Shown here piece by piece: positions 23,253 to 34,610 of a stretch of 64,000 bases of DNA; position 1 is the first letter of the stretch; each line of letters starts with the position of its first letter. The position numbers were made by a program, and so were the translations under genes. The notes beneath the pieces are model-generated. The model did no database searches and had not been told where the DNA came from. It was given only the letters and a program-made list of their open reading frames with translations. The DNA is from Armigeres subalbatus. Its lineage: Eukaryota > Arthropoda > Insecta > Diptera > Culicidae. Location of the stretch: the NCBI RefSeq assembly GCF_024139115.2, contig NW_026942444.1, positions 62,001-126,000 of the forward strand. Reading direction: 5' to 3'.

Positions 23253-23517
23253 TTGATCGGGTAGATCACATGTTCTGAACTGTTCAAGGATGTTTTGGAG
23301 AAACTAAAAGGTCCATAGTTGCGTGCAAAAGTAATAACTGAAATCCTATCGGCCCAATGTACCTGCGAAGATGTTCAACGATGCACGAATACGTTGTCCA
23401 AAGCATGGTTGATCGAGTATATCACATGTTCCAAATTCCAGGGCGTTTTGGAGACCCTGAAATAGTTTATGTTTATTCAAAACTCGATCAATTCATGTAT
23501 TATGATCACATAGATAT

Positions 23518-24401
23518 ATTTAGCATTAGCATTAACATTGAGCAATTCGCACAAATTCGTAGGTGATAAGTACAAGCCAAGACTATTGTATGAGAGTAGC
23601 ATCACTTTCATCCGTTACCACAGATAATCATTTGGGACCAAGGATGTTAAGATCATTCAGTAATTTGCTTTAGATCATTTAGTAGTTTGTCAATAACACA
23701 TTCCAGAAGCTGAATTTCAAAATATGTTGTATGGTGGACTTCTAGTGCGAAGGTTTTTCTACAACTTTGCCTAATGGTTCGTTATTAAAATTCAACTAAT
23801 AACGGAGTTAGAGCGCTAGTTGCAGTAACTTAAACTAAATGATTGGAATTTTGTTATCATTTAGTCTAAGTTACTGAAACTATAGCTATAACTCCGTTAC
23901 TAGTGGAATTCAAACAACGAACCATTAGGCAGAGTTGTAGAAAAACCTTCGCACTAGAAGTCCACCATACAACATATTTTGGAGTTCAGCTTCTGGAATA
24001 TGTTATTGACAAACTACTAAATGATCGAACGCAAATTACTGAATGATCGTTAACATCCTTGTTTGGGACTAATCACTATCTCTTAGATGGAAGCAATGCA
24101 CTCTCCAATAGTCGAGATCTGTCCTGGCCACGTCCTTGCGAATGCTGAGGAAGGGGAAGGATGGTTAGTTGGACACCTACTTAAGAAAGATGCAGATAAC
24201 TCTACGACCTCTCATAGGTGCCACGGGAGGTTTTGGGATTCTGTGGGACGTTATAACAGTGGGAATCATTTTGGTAGAACGTGACACACAGAAAGAACTA
24301 AGATAGAAATACAAAGTAGGAAAGGGACTAGCCTGGAATTGAACCCACGACCTCCTGCTTATAAGGCAGAAGCGGTAGCCTCTAGACCACCGAGCTCGTC
24401 A
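23518..24401 (-). mobile_element. tRNA-derived SINE, copy 1, split by a foldback MITE
   Basis: The - strand starts (24401) with a tRNA-like head: GACGAGCTCGGTGGTCTAG, then a B-box GGTTCAATTCC. The 3' tail is made of AATGCTAA-type units. Exact 19-bp target duplication ATTATGATCACATAGATAT (23499-23517 and 24402-24420). The SINE is ~453 bp without the inserted hAT-like foldback. A second copy is at 39822-40271. The anticodon-like loop (TTATAA) hints at a tRNA-Ile ancestor, tentatively. Confidence 0.8.
23639..24061. mobile_element. hAT-like foldback MITE
   Basis: 423-bp near-perfect palindrome with long arms (~190 bp) and termini CAAGGATGTTAAGATCATTC / inverse. Exact 8-bp duplication TTTGGGAC (23631-23638, 24062-24069). 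The 8-bp duplication points to hAT; termini start with CA. It is inserted in a tRNA SINE, so it is younger than that copy. Confidence 0.8.
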
Positions 24402-24719
24402 ATTATGATCACATAGATATTTTTGGACATATATCCCAGCTTAGGACATTGTGTTTGTAAACATTTCAGTTATATCCGAACGCCAAATAAAAAAGTAATC
24501 CCTCGTCCTGAAGTAATAAAGTGCGAATAAACCCGCATATTGTCTCTTTTATTTCGATGAGGGGAAGTCGGTAAAGAGAAACCTTGTCTTGTTAGTTACG
24601 GCTTTATTACCGCTAGTGCTTGAAAAACTATGAATACAACATTCGGCCAGACCCTAACCCAAGTTATTTAATTTGAAAAGCTAAATCTCTAAAAAAAATG
24701 GTTGAATTTTCTTGTTGAT

Positions 24720-24975
24720 AAAAACGGAATAATTTTGTTGACGAAATCGGAGCGTGATAGAATCCGAGCGTGACAAAATCGGAACGTGATAAAATCGGAA
24801 CATATCTGTAACGGGTACCGTTAACGCATTTTGTTTTTCCAAGGCATATACTGATTCATATTTTAAAAATGTAAAAAAAAAATCAAATCATTTTTTTTTA
24901 CGATTTTGTCACACTTCCTATTTTATCATCCCAAATGTTTACCACGGGGTGATAAAATCGGGAAATTACTGTATT
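24720..24975. repeat. ATAAAATCGGAACGTGAC short tandem repeat
   Basis: Four or more ~17-bp units (gtgataaaatcggaac, gtgacaaaatcggaac and variants). The region closes with an inverse-looking 'gataaaatcgggaaatta'. It is related to 1690-1790. Possibly part of a MITE. Confidence 0.45.
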
Positions 24976-25045
24976 TATTCTAAGAATATAAGTTTCAACC
25001 ATTGGTCAACATGGAAAATTGTGACTAATGAGATGCTCTTCAAAA

Positions 25046-25266
25046 AGAATAGAAGACCCTTTTCGTGATGTCTGCCTTGGATAACCAGAAACGATAACGC
25101 ATCTTTTGTTTCACTGTCCTACAAGAAACAACTATTTTTGGAGATACCAACGAAACCAAGGCCTACAAACCCTTAGTGATGAAGAGTGGATATTTTCTGC
25201 ATTCAACAACCTAGGAAGACAGTTCCGGATTCTTCCGCTTAAGCATTGTCTGTTTCATTTCATTAT
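25046..25266 (+). pseudogene. Non-LTR retrotransposon ORF2 C-terminus fragment
   Basis: The + strand frame reads PETITHLLFHCPTRNNYFW followed by ~45 residues ending LKHCLFHFII and a stop. The H-x3-C style terminal motif after the RT thumb (ITHLLFHC) is typical of insect non-LTR elements. An internal stop lies just before it. Sense-oriented relative to the host gene. Heavily 5' truncated; clade not determined. Confidence 0.55.
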
Positions 25267-25369
25267 CTAGTGGAAAATATTGTTATCAAAAACATTGACA
25301 AATATGAACATTGTAATAAATATCTATTGAGAGCGATTTCTGCAAACCCTGGTTAAGGTAAAAACCCAG

Positions 25370-25415
25370 ATTAATCCACCTAGCGTTGGTGGTGCCTTTC
25401 CGGCGCATTATAACC
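25370..25415. repeat. One-ended fragment of the TTTTTGCC MITE
   Basis: 'acccagattaatccacctag' and 'cgttggtggtgcctttc' match the inverse of the right end of the MITE at 21775-22212. The rest of the element is missing. From 25420 to 26125 only AT-rich sequence with no recognised gene is seen. Confidence 0.55.
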
Positions 25416-26177
25416 CTCTCTTTCCCACGACTTTTTTCAATGATTTCGATAGGAAGGAATCATCAATGGAAAAGAGCTAGATCAAAAGTTATTTAGCATA
25501 GTTGAAATTAGTGGAAAACGAAAAAAAAATTTTGATTGCAAATCAATACACTGGATTCTGTTTTTACACGATTTACATTTTCTCAATTTTCCACTCATCC
25601 TAAATGATTAACGTTCATGTGATTTTTCTTTGATTTATTCTGGATTTTTTGAAACATGTTGCGAAGTGTTTGGTGGCAAATTGAAGTCACACGATCAAAA
25701 ATACGAGCGAAAAAAAATCGTGTAAAAACAAAATCCTGTGTAGTTACTAGATTGTTTTCAATAGTTTCACTATTTTTACTCAAATGATACTCAATAATTT
25801 GATGAATGTTGGAAGGTGCAAAATTTGATGGAGCTTTATAGCTACCATGGGAAGGAAAGGGATAAACATGAGAAAACTCATAAGAGAGGTCGAAATAACA
25901 CTTTAAAGATATATATTCCACTATCGTAAATATTCGAGTCGTAAATACACGTTTTAATGCAAGAAATATGCATTATTATATGCTAAAGGCCGGCAGTGAG
26001 CCACAAACAAGCTGTCGAACAACTCGTCTTACAATTGAATAAGGAAAGAAATAGTTTCTTGTGGGCTTGAACACTGGCGAAGTTTAACTGGGGCGCGTGG
26101 CCCACCAAATAGAATATTTTTTCTTCAATTTAAATATACGTACTTGATACTTGATGGGCTACAGCTCTTCGATGAAC

Positions 26178-29100
26178 CTACGCCGAATGGAGTATCCTTC
26201 TCCACTGGACTCGATCCTGGGCCAATCGCTTCCAGTCGCCCTGAACATTGAGCGCCCTCAGGTCCTCTTCAACTGCAAAAAGCCATCGTGTACGTGGCCT
26301 TCCACGAAGCCTGCGGCCTCTTCCGGGTTCTCTACTAAATATTATCTTCGCTTGTCGTTCTTCCGGCATACGAGCAACGTGACCAGCCCACCGTAGTCTG
26401 TCGTGTTGTATAAGCTTAATAATATCCAGCCCTTTATACACCTGGTACAATTCGTGATTCATGCGACGCCGCCAGATACCGTTCTCCTGTTTACCGCCGA
26501 GTATTGTCCGCAGCACCTTACGCTCAAACACTCCGAGAGCTCTCCGATCAGCCTCCTTTAAAGTCCATGTCTCATGGCCGTATAAAGCCACCGGAAGAAT
26601 CAGAGTAGTATACACCGCGAGTTTTGTTTTCGTTTGCAGACTACGTGACTTAAGCTGGTTACGTCCGTAATAAGCCCTATTTGCAGCTGCAATACGCCTT
26701 TTCACCTCGCGGGTAGCATCATTATCGCACGTCACTAATGTTCCAAGACACACAAATTCTTCTACCACTTCAAATTTGTCACCATCCAGCACCATTTCGC
26801 TACCACCACCACCCACGTTGATTGCCAGCGACCATGTACTTCGTTTTGCTGGTATTGATCGTGAGTCCAATCCTCGCTGTCTCCCTCTTAAAAGGCGCAA
26901 AGGCCTCTTCCACGGCACGGCGATCAATTCCGATAATATCGATATCGTCCGCAAATCCCAGGAGCATATGCGATTTTGTGATAATGGTACCGCTTCTTTG
27001 CACACCAGCTCTCCTAATCGCTCCCTCGAGCGCTATATTGAACAGTAGGTTCGAGAGTGCATCACCCTGCTTTAATCCATCTAAGGTAACAAATGACGTC
27101 GATATTTCACCCGCAACCCTTACACTTGATTTCGATCCGTCCAACGTTATACGAATCAGCCGTATCAGTTTCGCCGGAAAACCATGTTCAAGCATAATTT
27201 GCCATAATTCATTCCGTTTCACTGAATCGTACGCCGCCTTGAAATCAATAAACAGATGATGTGTCTGCCAGTTGTACTCCCGGAATTTATCAAGGATTTG
27301 TCTCAGGGTAAACATTTGATCCGTCGTTGATCGGCCCTCACGAAAACCTGCTTGGTATTCGCCGACGAAGGACTCTTCAAGCGGTCTCAATCTGTTGAAA
27401 AGAATACGGGACATAATTTTGTACGCCGAATTAGGGAGGGTTATTCCTCGGTGATTGGCGCACTTCAGTATGTGCCCTTTCTTAAAGAGATGGCAAATGA
27501 GGCCCTCCAACCAGCTAGCAGGCATTTCCTCGTCTTCCCATATTTTCGACATGTTTGAGAAATAAGAAAATTATTTTGAGCTTTTTAGTGGAATGTTTTC
27601 ACCTGTCATAAGACGAGTTTGAACAATCCCATTGAATTCCACCACTTAATTGTATCCTGACAGATACGTATTTCGACCTCAACAGTAAGGCCGTCTTCAG
27701 TGTCTTGACTTGACTCGAAGTCGAGTCAAGTACAAGACACTGAAGACGGCCTTACTGTTGAGGTCGAAATACGTATCTGTCAGGATACAATTAAGTGGTG
27801 GAATTCAATGGGATTGTTTAAACTCGTCTTATGACAGGTGATGTTTGAGAAGTTCAGCCGGGAGCTGGTCCTTCCTCGCAGCCTTATTGTTTTTCAGCTC
27901 TTTGACAGCTTTTTTAACCTCATCTAGTGTAGGTGACTCCACAGCTTGTCCATCGTCGCTAAAATTTATTCTGTTCTCCGATGCACCGTCACTTCCTCCA
28001 TTCAACAAAGTCTCGAAGTATTGCTTCCACCTGGCAGCCACTTCAGTTTTATCTGTCAGCAAATTCATTTGTTGGTCGTTGCACATGACGGGAGATGGCG
28101 CTGTCTTTCTCCGCACGCCATTGACAGACTCATAAAACCTCCGCATATCGTTCTGCTCCATTTTTTCCTGCGCCTCACTAATCACTTGTTCTTCGTACTC
28201 TTTTTTCGGCTGCTCTTGCTTCCTTGTACCGATGTCTATTCGATCGGGTACCTGACACCAACATCCGACTTCTGGCAACGTTCTTCTCGTCTGTCACTCT
28301 CTGACACTCCACATCGAACCAACCCGTCCTGGGTCGCCTCTGTGCAGTGCCTACCACTTCTCGTTGTGCTCACCGCTCCATGGATCGATCCCCATTGTTG
28401 ATGTTGTCGCTAACGTTGATTGCACTTATCCGTTCGTCGAGCTTCTGGCGGTACTCAGCCGATACTCCTTCCGCCGACAATCGCTGGATATTGTAACGCA
28501 TCGTTCGCTGTGATCTTTCGTTCGATACAGTTGACAACCGTGATCGAACTTTACTGACAACGAGGTAGTGATCAGAGTCAATGTTCGGACCTCTGAATGT
28601 CCGCACATCGATAACATCCGAGAAGTGGCGCCCATCCACCAGAACATGGTCTATCTGGTTGCAAGTTTCACCATTTGGGTGTCTCCAGGTGTGCTTTCGG
28701 ATGTTCTTTCGTGCAAAGTAGGTGCTACTGATGGCCATCCCTCTGGCAGCAGCAAAATTTACTAGCCGTAGGCCGTTGTCATTGGTAGCGGAGTGAAGGC
28801 TCTCCCTACCGATTATGGGACGGAAAAAGTCCTCTCTACCGACCTGAGCGTTAGCGTCTCCGATAACAATTTTCACGTCATGCTTTGGGCACTCTCCATA
28901 GGCTTTATCAAGACATTCATAAAACCGTGTCCTTCACGTCGTCGGATTTATCGTTTGTCGGTGCGTACACGTTGATTAGGCTGTAATTGAAGAATTTGCC
29001 CCGTATCCTCAACACACAGATTCGTTCGGTTTCCACCGCATCACTCGCTTCATCTGCTTGCCCATCGCTACGAAACCAACTCCATGCTCTGCTTTTCACC

Positions 29101-29360
29101 GCCGCTGTGATAGATGTTATACTTGAATGCAGTATTGGTCGTGGGATCCACGGCTCGGAATTCACGTTCTTCGGATCTAGGCCATCGGACTTCTTGAATA
29201 GCAGCCACGTTCACTCCAACCTTCTGCAGTTCACGAGCCAGAAGGCTCACTCGTCCAGGTTCATTAAGGGTCCTGACATTCCAGGTACCGAGCTTCCAAT
29301 CATAGTCCTTATTTCGTTGCCGGGTCGGTTGCCAAAAATAACGTTCTCTTTTTCTTCTAT
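26178..29360 (-). pseudogene. RTE ORF (endonuclease + reverse transcriptase)
   Basis: The - strand reading from ~29360: LGTWNVRTLN-like start, VNVAAIQEVRWP, GGEKQSMELV, NVYAPTNDKSDD, GDANAQVGRE and NQIDHVLVDGRHFSD (APE endonuclease). Then come the linker QRFYESVNG, TEVAARWKQYFETLLNG and LKNNKAARKDQLPAELLKH. The palindrome follows, then the RT blocks EGLICHLFKKG, ANHRGITLPNSAYKI, LFIDFKAAYDSV, LKQGDALSNLLFN and the catalytic GFADDIDI. The C-terminus, with ETWTLKEADRRAL and RWAGHVARM, runs to 26178. Frameshifts and the insertion inactivate it. Confidence 0.85.
27562..27840. mobile_element. Palindromic Penelope-LTR-like insertion with two hammerhead-like motifs
   Basis: Head-to-head dimer of the ~120-bp unit also seen singly at 731-895. 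Arms 27594-27717 and 27718-27840 are near-perfect inverse copies. Flanked by an 11-bp duplication ATGTTTGAGAA (27551-27561, 27841-27851). Each arm holds a fold with core CTGAAGA, stem II GGCC/GGTC, then GAAA, stem III ATAC/GTAT and stem I GACA/TGTC: + strand 27736-27781, - strand 27659-27704. No protein coding. Confidence 0.65.
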
Positions 29361-29789
29361 CTCCATTTTTCGTGGTATTTGAGAGGCTTCAGTAAGCTAC
29401 CTTACCGGGGTCGCGTTACCTACATCGCGATGATGGGGCTGCCACCTTAGGTATAGCTGACGCGATACAGCATTTCGTTAATCAGCCGCTGGGTACCAGG
29501 CAGACGCTGTTTGAGCCGCACCTCCTGGTGAACAGACGCTCGAGGCGTACCTTCTCACTCTAGCTGATGTCAGAAGGACAACAGTGCCCAGGCTGCACTA
29601 CCAGCTAAGTACACAACCCTTAGCTGCCGGTCTTTTGTCATCGGACGACCCGTGGAAGCGTGAGATGGGGACTTGTGGGGACCAGAGCTCTGTTGGGCGC
29701 TCCTTCCTTGATGTCAACCCACCATTTTGCAGCCCAATTTAAATATATACTCCAAGATTTCTTGAAATAAAAGGATTTTTCACCAATTT

Positions 29790-30940
29790 AATAAATTTTT
29801 GTAGAAATTCCAGCAAGAATTCAAGGAATTCCTGGAGATATTTAGAAATATCTTCGGAACTTCTTTAGGAATTCTTTCGGAAATTCCTTTTCCTGAAAAT
29901 TTACCTAGAAATAATTTAGAAATTTTCTCCACAAGTCTCTAATAAAATCCTCCGGAAATTCCTTCGAAGTTTCTTCTCCAGGTATTTGCTTAGAATTTGC
30001 AAACGGATTTATTTTCTGGATTTTCCTTCTGGAATTCAGTGGAAAGTTACTTCAGGAAATTTTTCGGATACTCCTTTAGAGAATCCTTCTAAAATTTCTT
30101 CAAAAATATCTTTGGAAACACATTCCAAATTTACTTTAAAAATCTCTTCGGAAAGTCTAAATGAATTTCCTGAAATAATTTTCGATGGGATTCCTTGAAG
30201 AATTTCCAAATTACTTCCGAAAATAATTTCTGAAGCAAATACTTAAAAAAAATCCGAAGAACTCCTAAAGTAGGCCTAGTTTTCGAAAGAATTCCTAATG
30301 AAATTTCGATGGAATTCCGTAAAAAAATTTGAAGGATCTTTTAAAGGCATTGTTAGAAGTATTTCGGCGAGAATTTTCGGAGGAATCCTTAAGGAATTCT
30401 GTCTGAAAGTTCTTTAGAAATATATTCGGAAATTCCTTTGGAAAAAATAAAAAAAAATCCTGGAATTTTGAAGGAATTCCTGGAGGAAATTTCCGAAAGA
30501 AGAGAATTTCCGAGGGAATGGATTCTTCGGAGGATTTTTCGAAATAATTTTCGAAGGATTCGATTTTTGGAGAATATCTAAAGGAACTTCAGTAGGAATT
30601 CCTGAAGAAAATTCCGAAACTATTTCCAAAGCTTTCCTTCGCAAAAAAAAAAAATTATTTGCGAAAGAATTTCTGGAGGAATTTAAGAATGAATTCCTGA
30701 TTGAATACCTGAAATAATTTTCAAATGAATTGTCTAAATAACTTGATGTATTTCCTAAAAAAAATGTCTAAGGATGAATTTCTGAGATAACACTTTGATC
30801 ATTTTTTTTTTCAAAATATTGTAGGAGGAATTTCTGAAGGAACTCCTGAAGGAAACTCCTAAAGAATTCCTGGAATTTTGAATAGAATATCCGAAAATTT
30901 TCCAAGAAAAACATTCCAAAGAATCCCCCGATGCTTCCCC
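29790..30940. repeat. Degenerate GGAATTCC / GGAAATTCC array
   Basis: Over 1.1 kb the sequence is dominated by irregular units such as 'ggaattcctgaagg', 'aaattccttcgga' and 'ggaatttctgaagga' in both orientations, typically 12-18 bp apart. Open frames here are by-products of the repeat. No gene. Confidence 0.7.
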
Positions 30941-31130
30941 AGTTTATTACTCAAGCAGAAGATAACATTCAATTAAAGGTTCGTAATGTTAACTGCCTAA
31001 ATTGAGCCAAGAAAGAATTTCAGCATTTAATCATATCAAATCTTCATAGTTTCAGAATTATTGTGAAAATCGTATTAGTAAAAACAATGTGTTTACTGAT
31101 TATTCGCTTATCTGATTAACCTGCTTTCAT

Positions 31131-31408
31131 GATGGAATCGCATATTAGTCCCATATGAAAAAAAACATCAAGTTGAAAAAATCCCATCTTGAAAATGACC
31201 GCATATCCCATTATCAAAGAAAAAGGGGCTCATATGCGGTCATTTTTCATCTGGGACAAACTGGCTTGATGTTTTTTTTTTCGACTTTTCCTAAACAAAC
31301 ATTCCTATTTAATAGTTGCATTCGATAATGCTATGGTGAAAATGACCGTTACAGGTGCTAACTCGAAAACGACGAAAATTCATATGAGACTGATATGCGA
31401 TCATAGGC
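31131..31408. mobile_element. Foldback-like MITE, GCATATTAGTCCCATATGAA termini
   Basis: Left end GCATATTAGTCCCATATGAA and inverted right end GCATATCAGTCTCATATGAA are inverse repeats. An inner inverted pair (gaccgcatatccc / gctcatatgcggtc, and acatcaag / cttgatgt) makes a nested stem. Flanking duplication not resolved. Non-coding. Confidence 0.5.
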
Positions 31409-31777
31409 AGTATAATGATCGATTTCCTATTTATCCTCCAAATTTATTTTTACCTTAATGTATAACATAAAACCGTGAAAGCTACTTCGAAATGTTATCT
31501 GTATATTACCCATATTTTTTATAATCCTGAAAATTTAACGAAAACCCTGAAAAAAAACCTGGAAAAATCAGGGAATTTCTATTTTGAAAATTAGTCGACA
31601 CCCTGTATTTGTGCATTGCAACTACCGAAAATTCTATTGATGTTTCAACTATTTTTCTGATTTTGATGTGATAGCGACACGCAATTCCCTTCATCCATTT
31701 GTTCAATTGTAAATACAGCTGCATTAAAGATGGATTAAATAAAACTTCTAATGGCACGACCGTTTTGTATCTCAATT

Positions 31778-31783
31778 TTTATT
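31778..31783 (-). terminator. Poly(A) signal of lysozyme gene 1
   Basis: AATAAA on the - strand, ~96 bp downstream of the stop codon at 31879-31881. No nearer AATAAA was seen. Confidence 0.55.
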
Positions 31784-31878
31784 TGCTTATTAAATACTGA
31801 CCGAATTGTAAACAATTTGCACAGCACTCTCACTTATCTAAACAATCTAAACAACGTGGAACATTCGGTATGGTATTT

Positions 31879-32564
31879 TCACAAACCGCACTTGCTCAGA
31901 TCGGGTAGCGTTTTTCCCTCACACCGGTTGATCCATCCATACCAGGCCCGAAAACCGTGCCGCTTGAAGATCTTTTTGACGCACGTGGAAGCCTTGCTGA
32001 TGTCGTCCTTCAGGAATTCTGTAAATGCACACAAAATTACACTTTAATAATCAAATTCGCAAATGTTATGCAAGAAAAAAGGCTCTCTTCTACGTTGTTG
32101 GGCCTGAAGCAGGAATAAGTTAATATTTTCTAGATCAATTGAACATCATACCAAAAACAAATTAATTCCAGGATAACATTGAAGTTCTTCAGAAGGGAAA
32201 GTTTAAAAAGAAAGCCTTGAAACTTATGAAAAAATAACAAACTAATCAACTCACCCGAACAATTGGTCTTGCACTCGTTGGACGTTTTTTTGCTCTTATC
32301 CTGCGGATTGCACCAGTACCGGTCGTTGATCTGAAACAGGCCCCAATCGGTGGATCCGTTGCGGTTGTTGTTCTTCTTGGTGGTGTCCATGCCGCTCTCG
32401 TTCTGCACCAGGCAGACCCAGTTCCGGAGGTCGCCCTTGTTGAAGCCCTGGGCCAGCAAGGCTTTGGCCAGAGAGCACTTGTCGAACTTTTTCGCTTCGG
32501 TTAGAACCAAAGCTCCCACCAGCAGCAGCATCAGCAGTGCCAACGAATTTGCGTCGTTCTTCAT
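31879..32564 (-). CDS. c-type lysozyme 1 (two exons)
   Basis: Secreted muramidase (GH22) that cleaves the peptidoglycan MurNAc-GlcNAc bond. Exons on the - strand: 32564-32255 and 32018-31879, joined at GT/AG through a split Glu codon, giving 149 residues. The start is the ATG at 32564; the open frame extends upstream but without another ATG. Residues ~1-24 are a hydrophobic signal peptide ([17 protein letters not shown]). The catalytic Glu is in [10 protein letters not shown] and the Asp in [13 protein letters not shown]. Exon 2 carries [24 protein letters not shown] and the C-terminal Cys. The eight conserved cysteines appear present. It lies antisense inside intron 1 of the CCDC102A-like gene, with its own TATA box. 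Role: antibacterial or digestive; intact and probably functional. Confidence 0.93.
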
Positions 32565-32612
32565 TCTGTCCGGGGGTGGTTCACCAACCACGCGCTTTCA
32601 CTTAAGTTGTCT

Positions 32613-32652
32613 AACTGAGCGTAGAACATCTCCGGGGGCATGTTTTATATAT
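32613..32652 (-). promoter_or_regulatory. Core promoter of lysozyme gene 1
   Basis: TATATAAAAC on the - strand at 32643-32652, followed ~33 bp later by an arthropod initiator TCAGTT (A at 32616). The predicted 5' UTR is ~52 nt to the ATG at 32564. The spacing matches TATA-Inr promoters. TSS not verified. Confidence 0.65.
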
Positions 32653-34606
32653 GTGAACATTGCCATAGGCTAGTGCGTTATCTTGTGCAATAGTACACAG
32701 TTGGTCATCGTTTTTTTTTTTCGCCCGGCTCTTGCACAGAGAAGACATTGATTTATTTTTGCTAAACGATGAAAGGCCGCGCCTGTGAATCCCCTGGAGG
32801 GCTGGCTGTTCCTTAACGGGTCCGGGGGAGCCCCGGAATAAAAATTCACATTCATTGGCTTACCATTTCTGCAATGCAATAATTCATTTTATTTAATCCT
32901 GAATGCAGAACGTTGTTTGGAACACTGATTTCTAAGAATATTTTTTTGAATTCTTTTTCCATGCATTGTAGACACGGTGCACGCCTAAAATAAATTACTC
33001 AAATCATCATTTTATTGAAGTAGTATCTTTTACTTAAACTTTTGAGTTGTTCCATTTTTAATGAAAAAATTGTCGGATTCGACTCAATTTTTAACAGTTC
33101 ATTTTTAGCGTATGTGTTTGTGTGTTCTTTCGATTCAATGCTCTTTTCATATGTGATAGATTACTTTCTATTATGGAGTTCTAGTGTTACATGTTTATAC
33201 ATTAGAGTTATATGTTTATTACAGAAAACTGGGCGAACGTGCCCGATCTATCTAAGGTTTAGTTTTTTTTTACCTGTCAATCATTTAGTTTATTGCAAGG
33301 CAACTCATTTTCATATTTGGAGATGAGCCAATATAACTGTTTTTCGCCGGATTGTAAAAACAGTCTATGTACCGAAGGTGTTTTGGAAATCGGGAAATGC
33401 GGAGGATATGCGGGATTCAAAAGTCTATGCGGGAAATACGGGAAAAATTTTAAATTTTCCATTACACCGGGAATTTTAAAAAAAATAGGGAAAATGCGAT
33501 GTTTTATAAAGACAGTTAAGGTGAATCGCGTTGGAATCCGATTTTAAAATTACATGGCCACTTCAGGGGCACATTACTCCAAAAGTATACGATATGCAGC
33601 AACCAAAAATAATGATTAATATAGTGGAAGTAAATGGAATAGTGAAGTCTTTTAACTTTGTAAAAAATGTTTTTCACATATGCTACAAATTAATATTTGT
33701 GCGAGAAACAAGGGCTATGTGACATAAGGCCTAAGACGGCCGCCGTTTTTGGACTTTGTCGTGATTGTCCTGAACTGGTCATCCTGATGATGCTGACTAC
33801 TCGATTGATACTATCCAGCGAATTAATGGTACTTGATTATGATCTGTTTCTCTGTCAAGGAAAATAACTCCCTTGTTTTGTATGTTAATTATGTTTAACT
33901 CATTTACACCCGAAGTGTTGGAAAAACTCGTTGGACGTTCACGAAAGCAATGATATGGATAAAAAAAATCAAAGATGTCCTTCAGTTTTTCCGAATAATT
34001 GGGGTCTTCAGGTCCCGAAGCTCCCGGCATCTATCCGGTACTGTGTTTACTATTTATTTGGAATTTCTTTTTGCAACATTCGTACAAAGTGGCCAATCCA
34101 TGGAAATCTGCATTGTTTTTAAAAACTATTTGGTGCGAATTGGTTTTTCGGAAAATTAGTGAAGCGATTCGACTTAGCATGAAAAACTCAAGCGTGATGT
34201 ATTTCTTCAAAATCGAAAATGATTTCATTCGCGCGTGAGGGTTCGAAAGTTGAAATTTAAGAATGATGTAACCAGTGGTGCGTTGATCTGTCCAAGATTG
34301 TTGAGATTTTCGTGGTTTTTGTATTCGGTTTTTGTTGTATATGCCTTGAAAATTGTTGATTCATTGAAACTTGACCCAATCAACACTCACTGTGACGACA
34401 TCAGCAGCATAGGATAGTTCCGCTACCAGGTGTACGCAAGGACATGGGAGGTCATGGCGGGTGGTGTAATGGAGACATCAATAGGGCGAAAGTGTGATGA
34501 GGGGAAAATGTAACGGTCAAGCCTTTTCGCGCCTCCATCTCTAAATGGCAATTAGCTTGCAACTTTTGCTAGAGAAAGACGTGAGTCGATTAGCTATCCG
34601 AAATAC
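32653..34606. other. No gene recognised between lysozyme 1 and the TTAA MITE
   Basis: Upstream flank of lysozyme gene 1, then AT-rich sequence with short open frames (up to ~98 codons) and no recognised similarity. Regulatory sites for the lysozyme may lie in the first few hundred bases, but none was called. Confidence 0.3.
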
Positions 34607-34610
34607 TTAA

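Larger units (their letters stand above)
21239..23470. repeat. ~150-bp tandem repeat, three units, middle unit split by a transposon
   Basis: Three diverged units share 'gatgttcaacgatgc', 'tggttgatcgggtagatc', 'acatgttc' and 'gacgttttggag'-like words. They cover ~21239-21400, 21400-21478 plus 23253-23330, and 23330-23470. The TIR element at 21479-23252 interrupts unit 2, and unit 2 is continuous when it is removed. Non-coding. Confidence 0.55.
26139..29734 (-). mobile_element. RTE-clade non-LTR retrotransposon, near full length
   Basis: 13-bp target duplication CAATTTAAATATA (26126-26138 and 29735-29747). The 3' end (low side) carries a short direct-repeat tail (ATCAAGTATCAAGTA on the - strand) instead of poly(A), a feature of RTE elements. 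It has a ~370-bp 5' UTR then a single endonuclease-RT ORF. A 279-bp palindrome at 27562-27840 splits it between the linker and the RT. Confidence 0.8.

Noticed and set aside
24300..24401. Stand-alone tRNA gene on the - strand
   Set aside because: The tRNA-like head is fused to a longer body, has a 19-bp target duplication around the whole unit and a second copy at 40.2 kb, so it is a SINE.
32565..32591. N-terminal extension of lysozyme 1 (start nine codons upstream)
   Set aside because: The upstream codon is GTG, not ATG. The ATG at 32564 directly precedes a normal signal peptide and sits ~52 nt after the predicted TSS.
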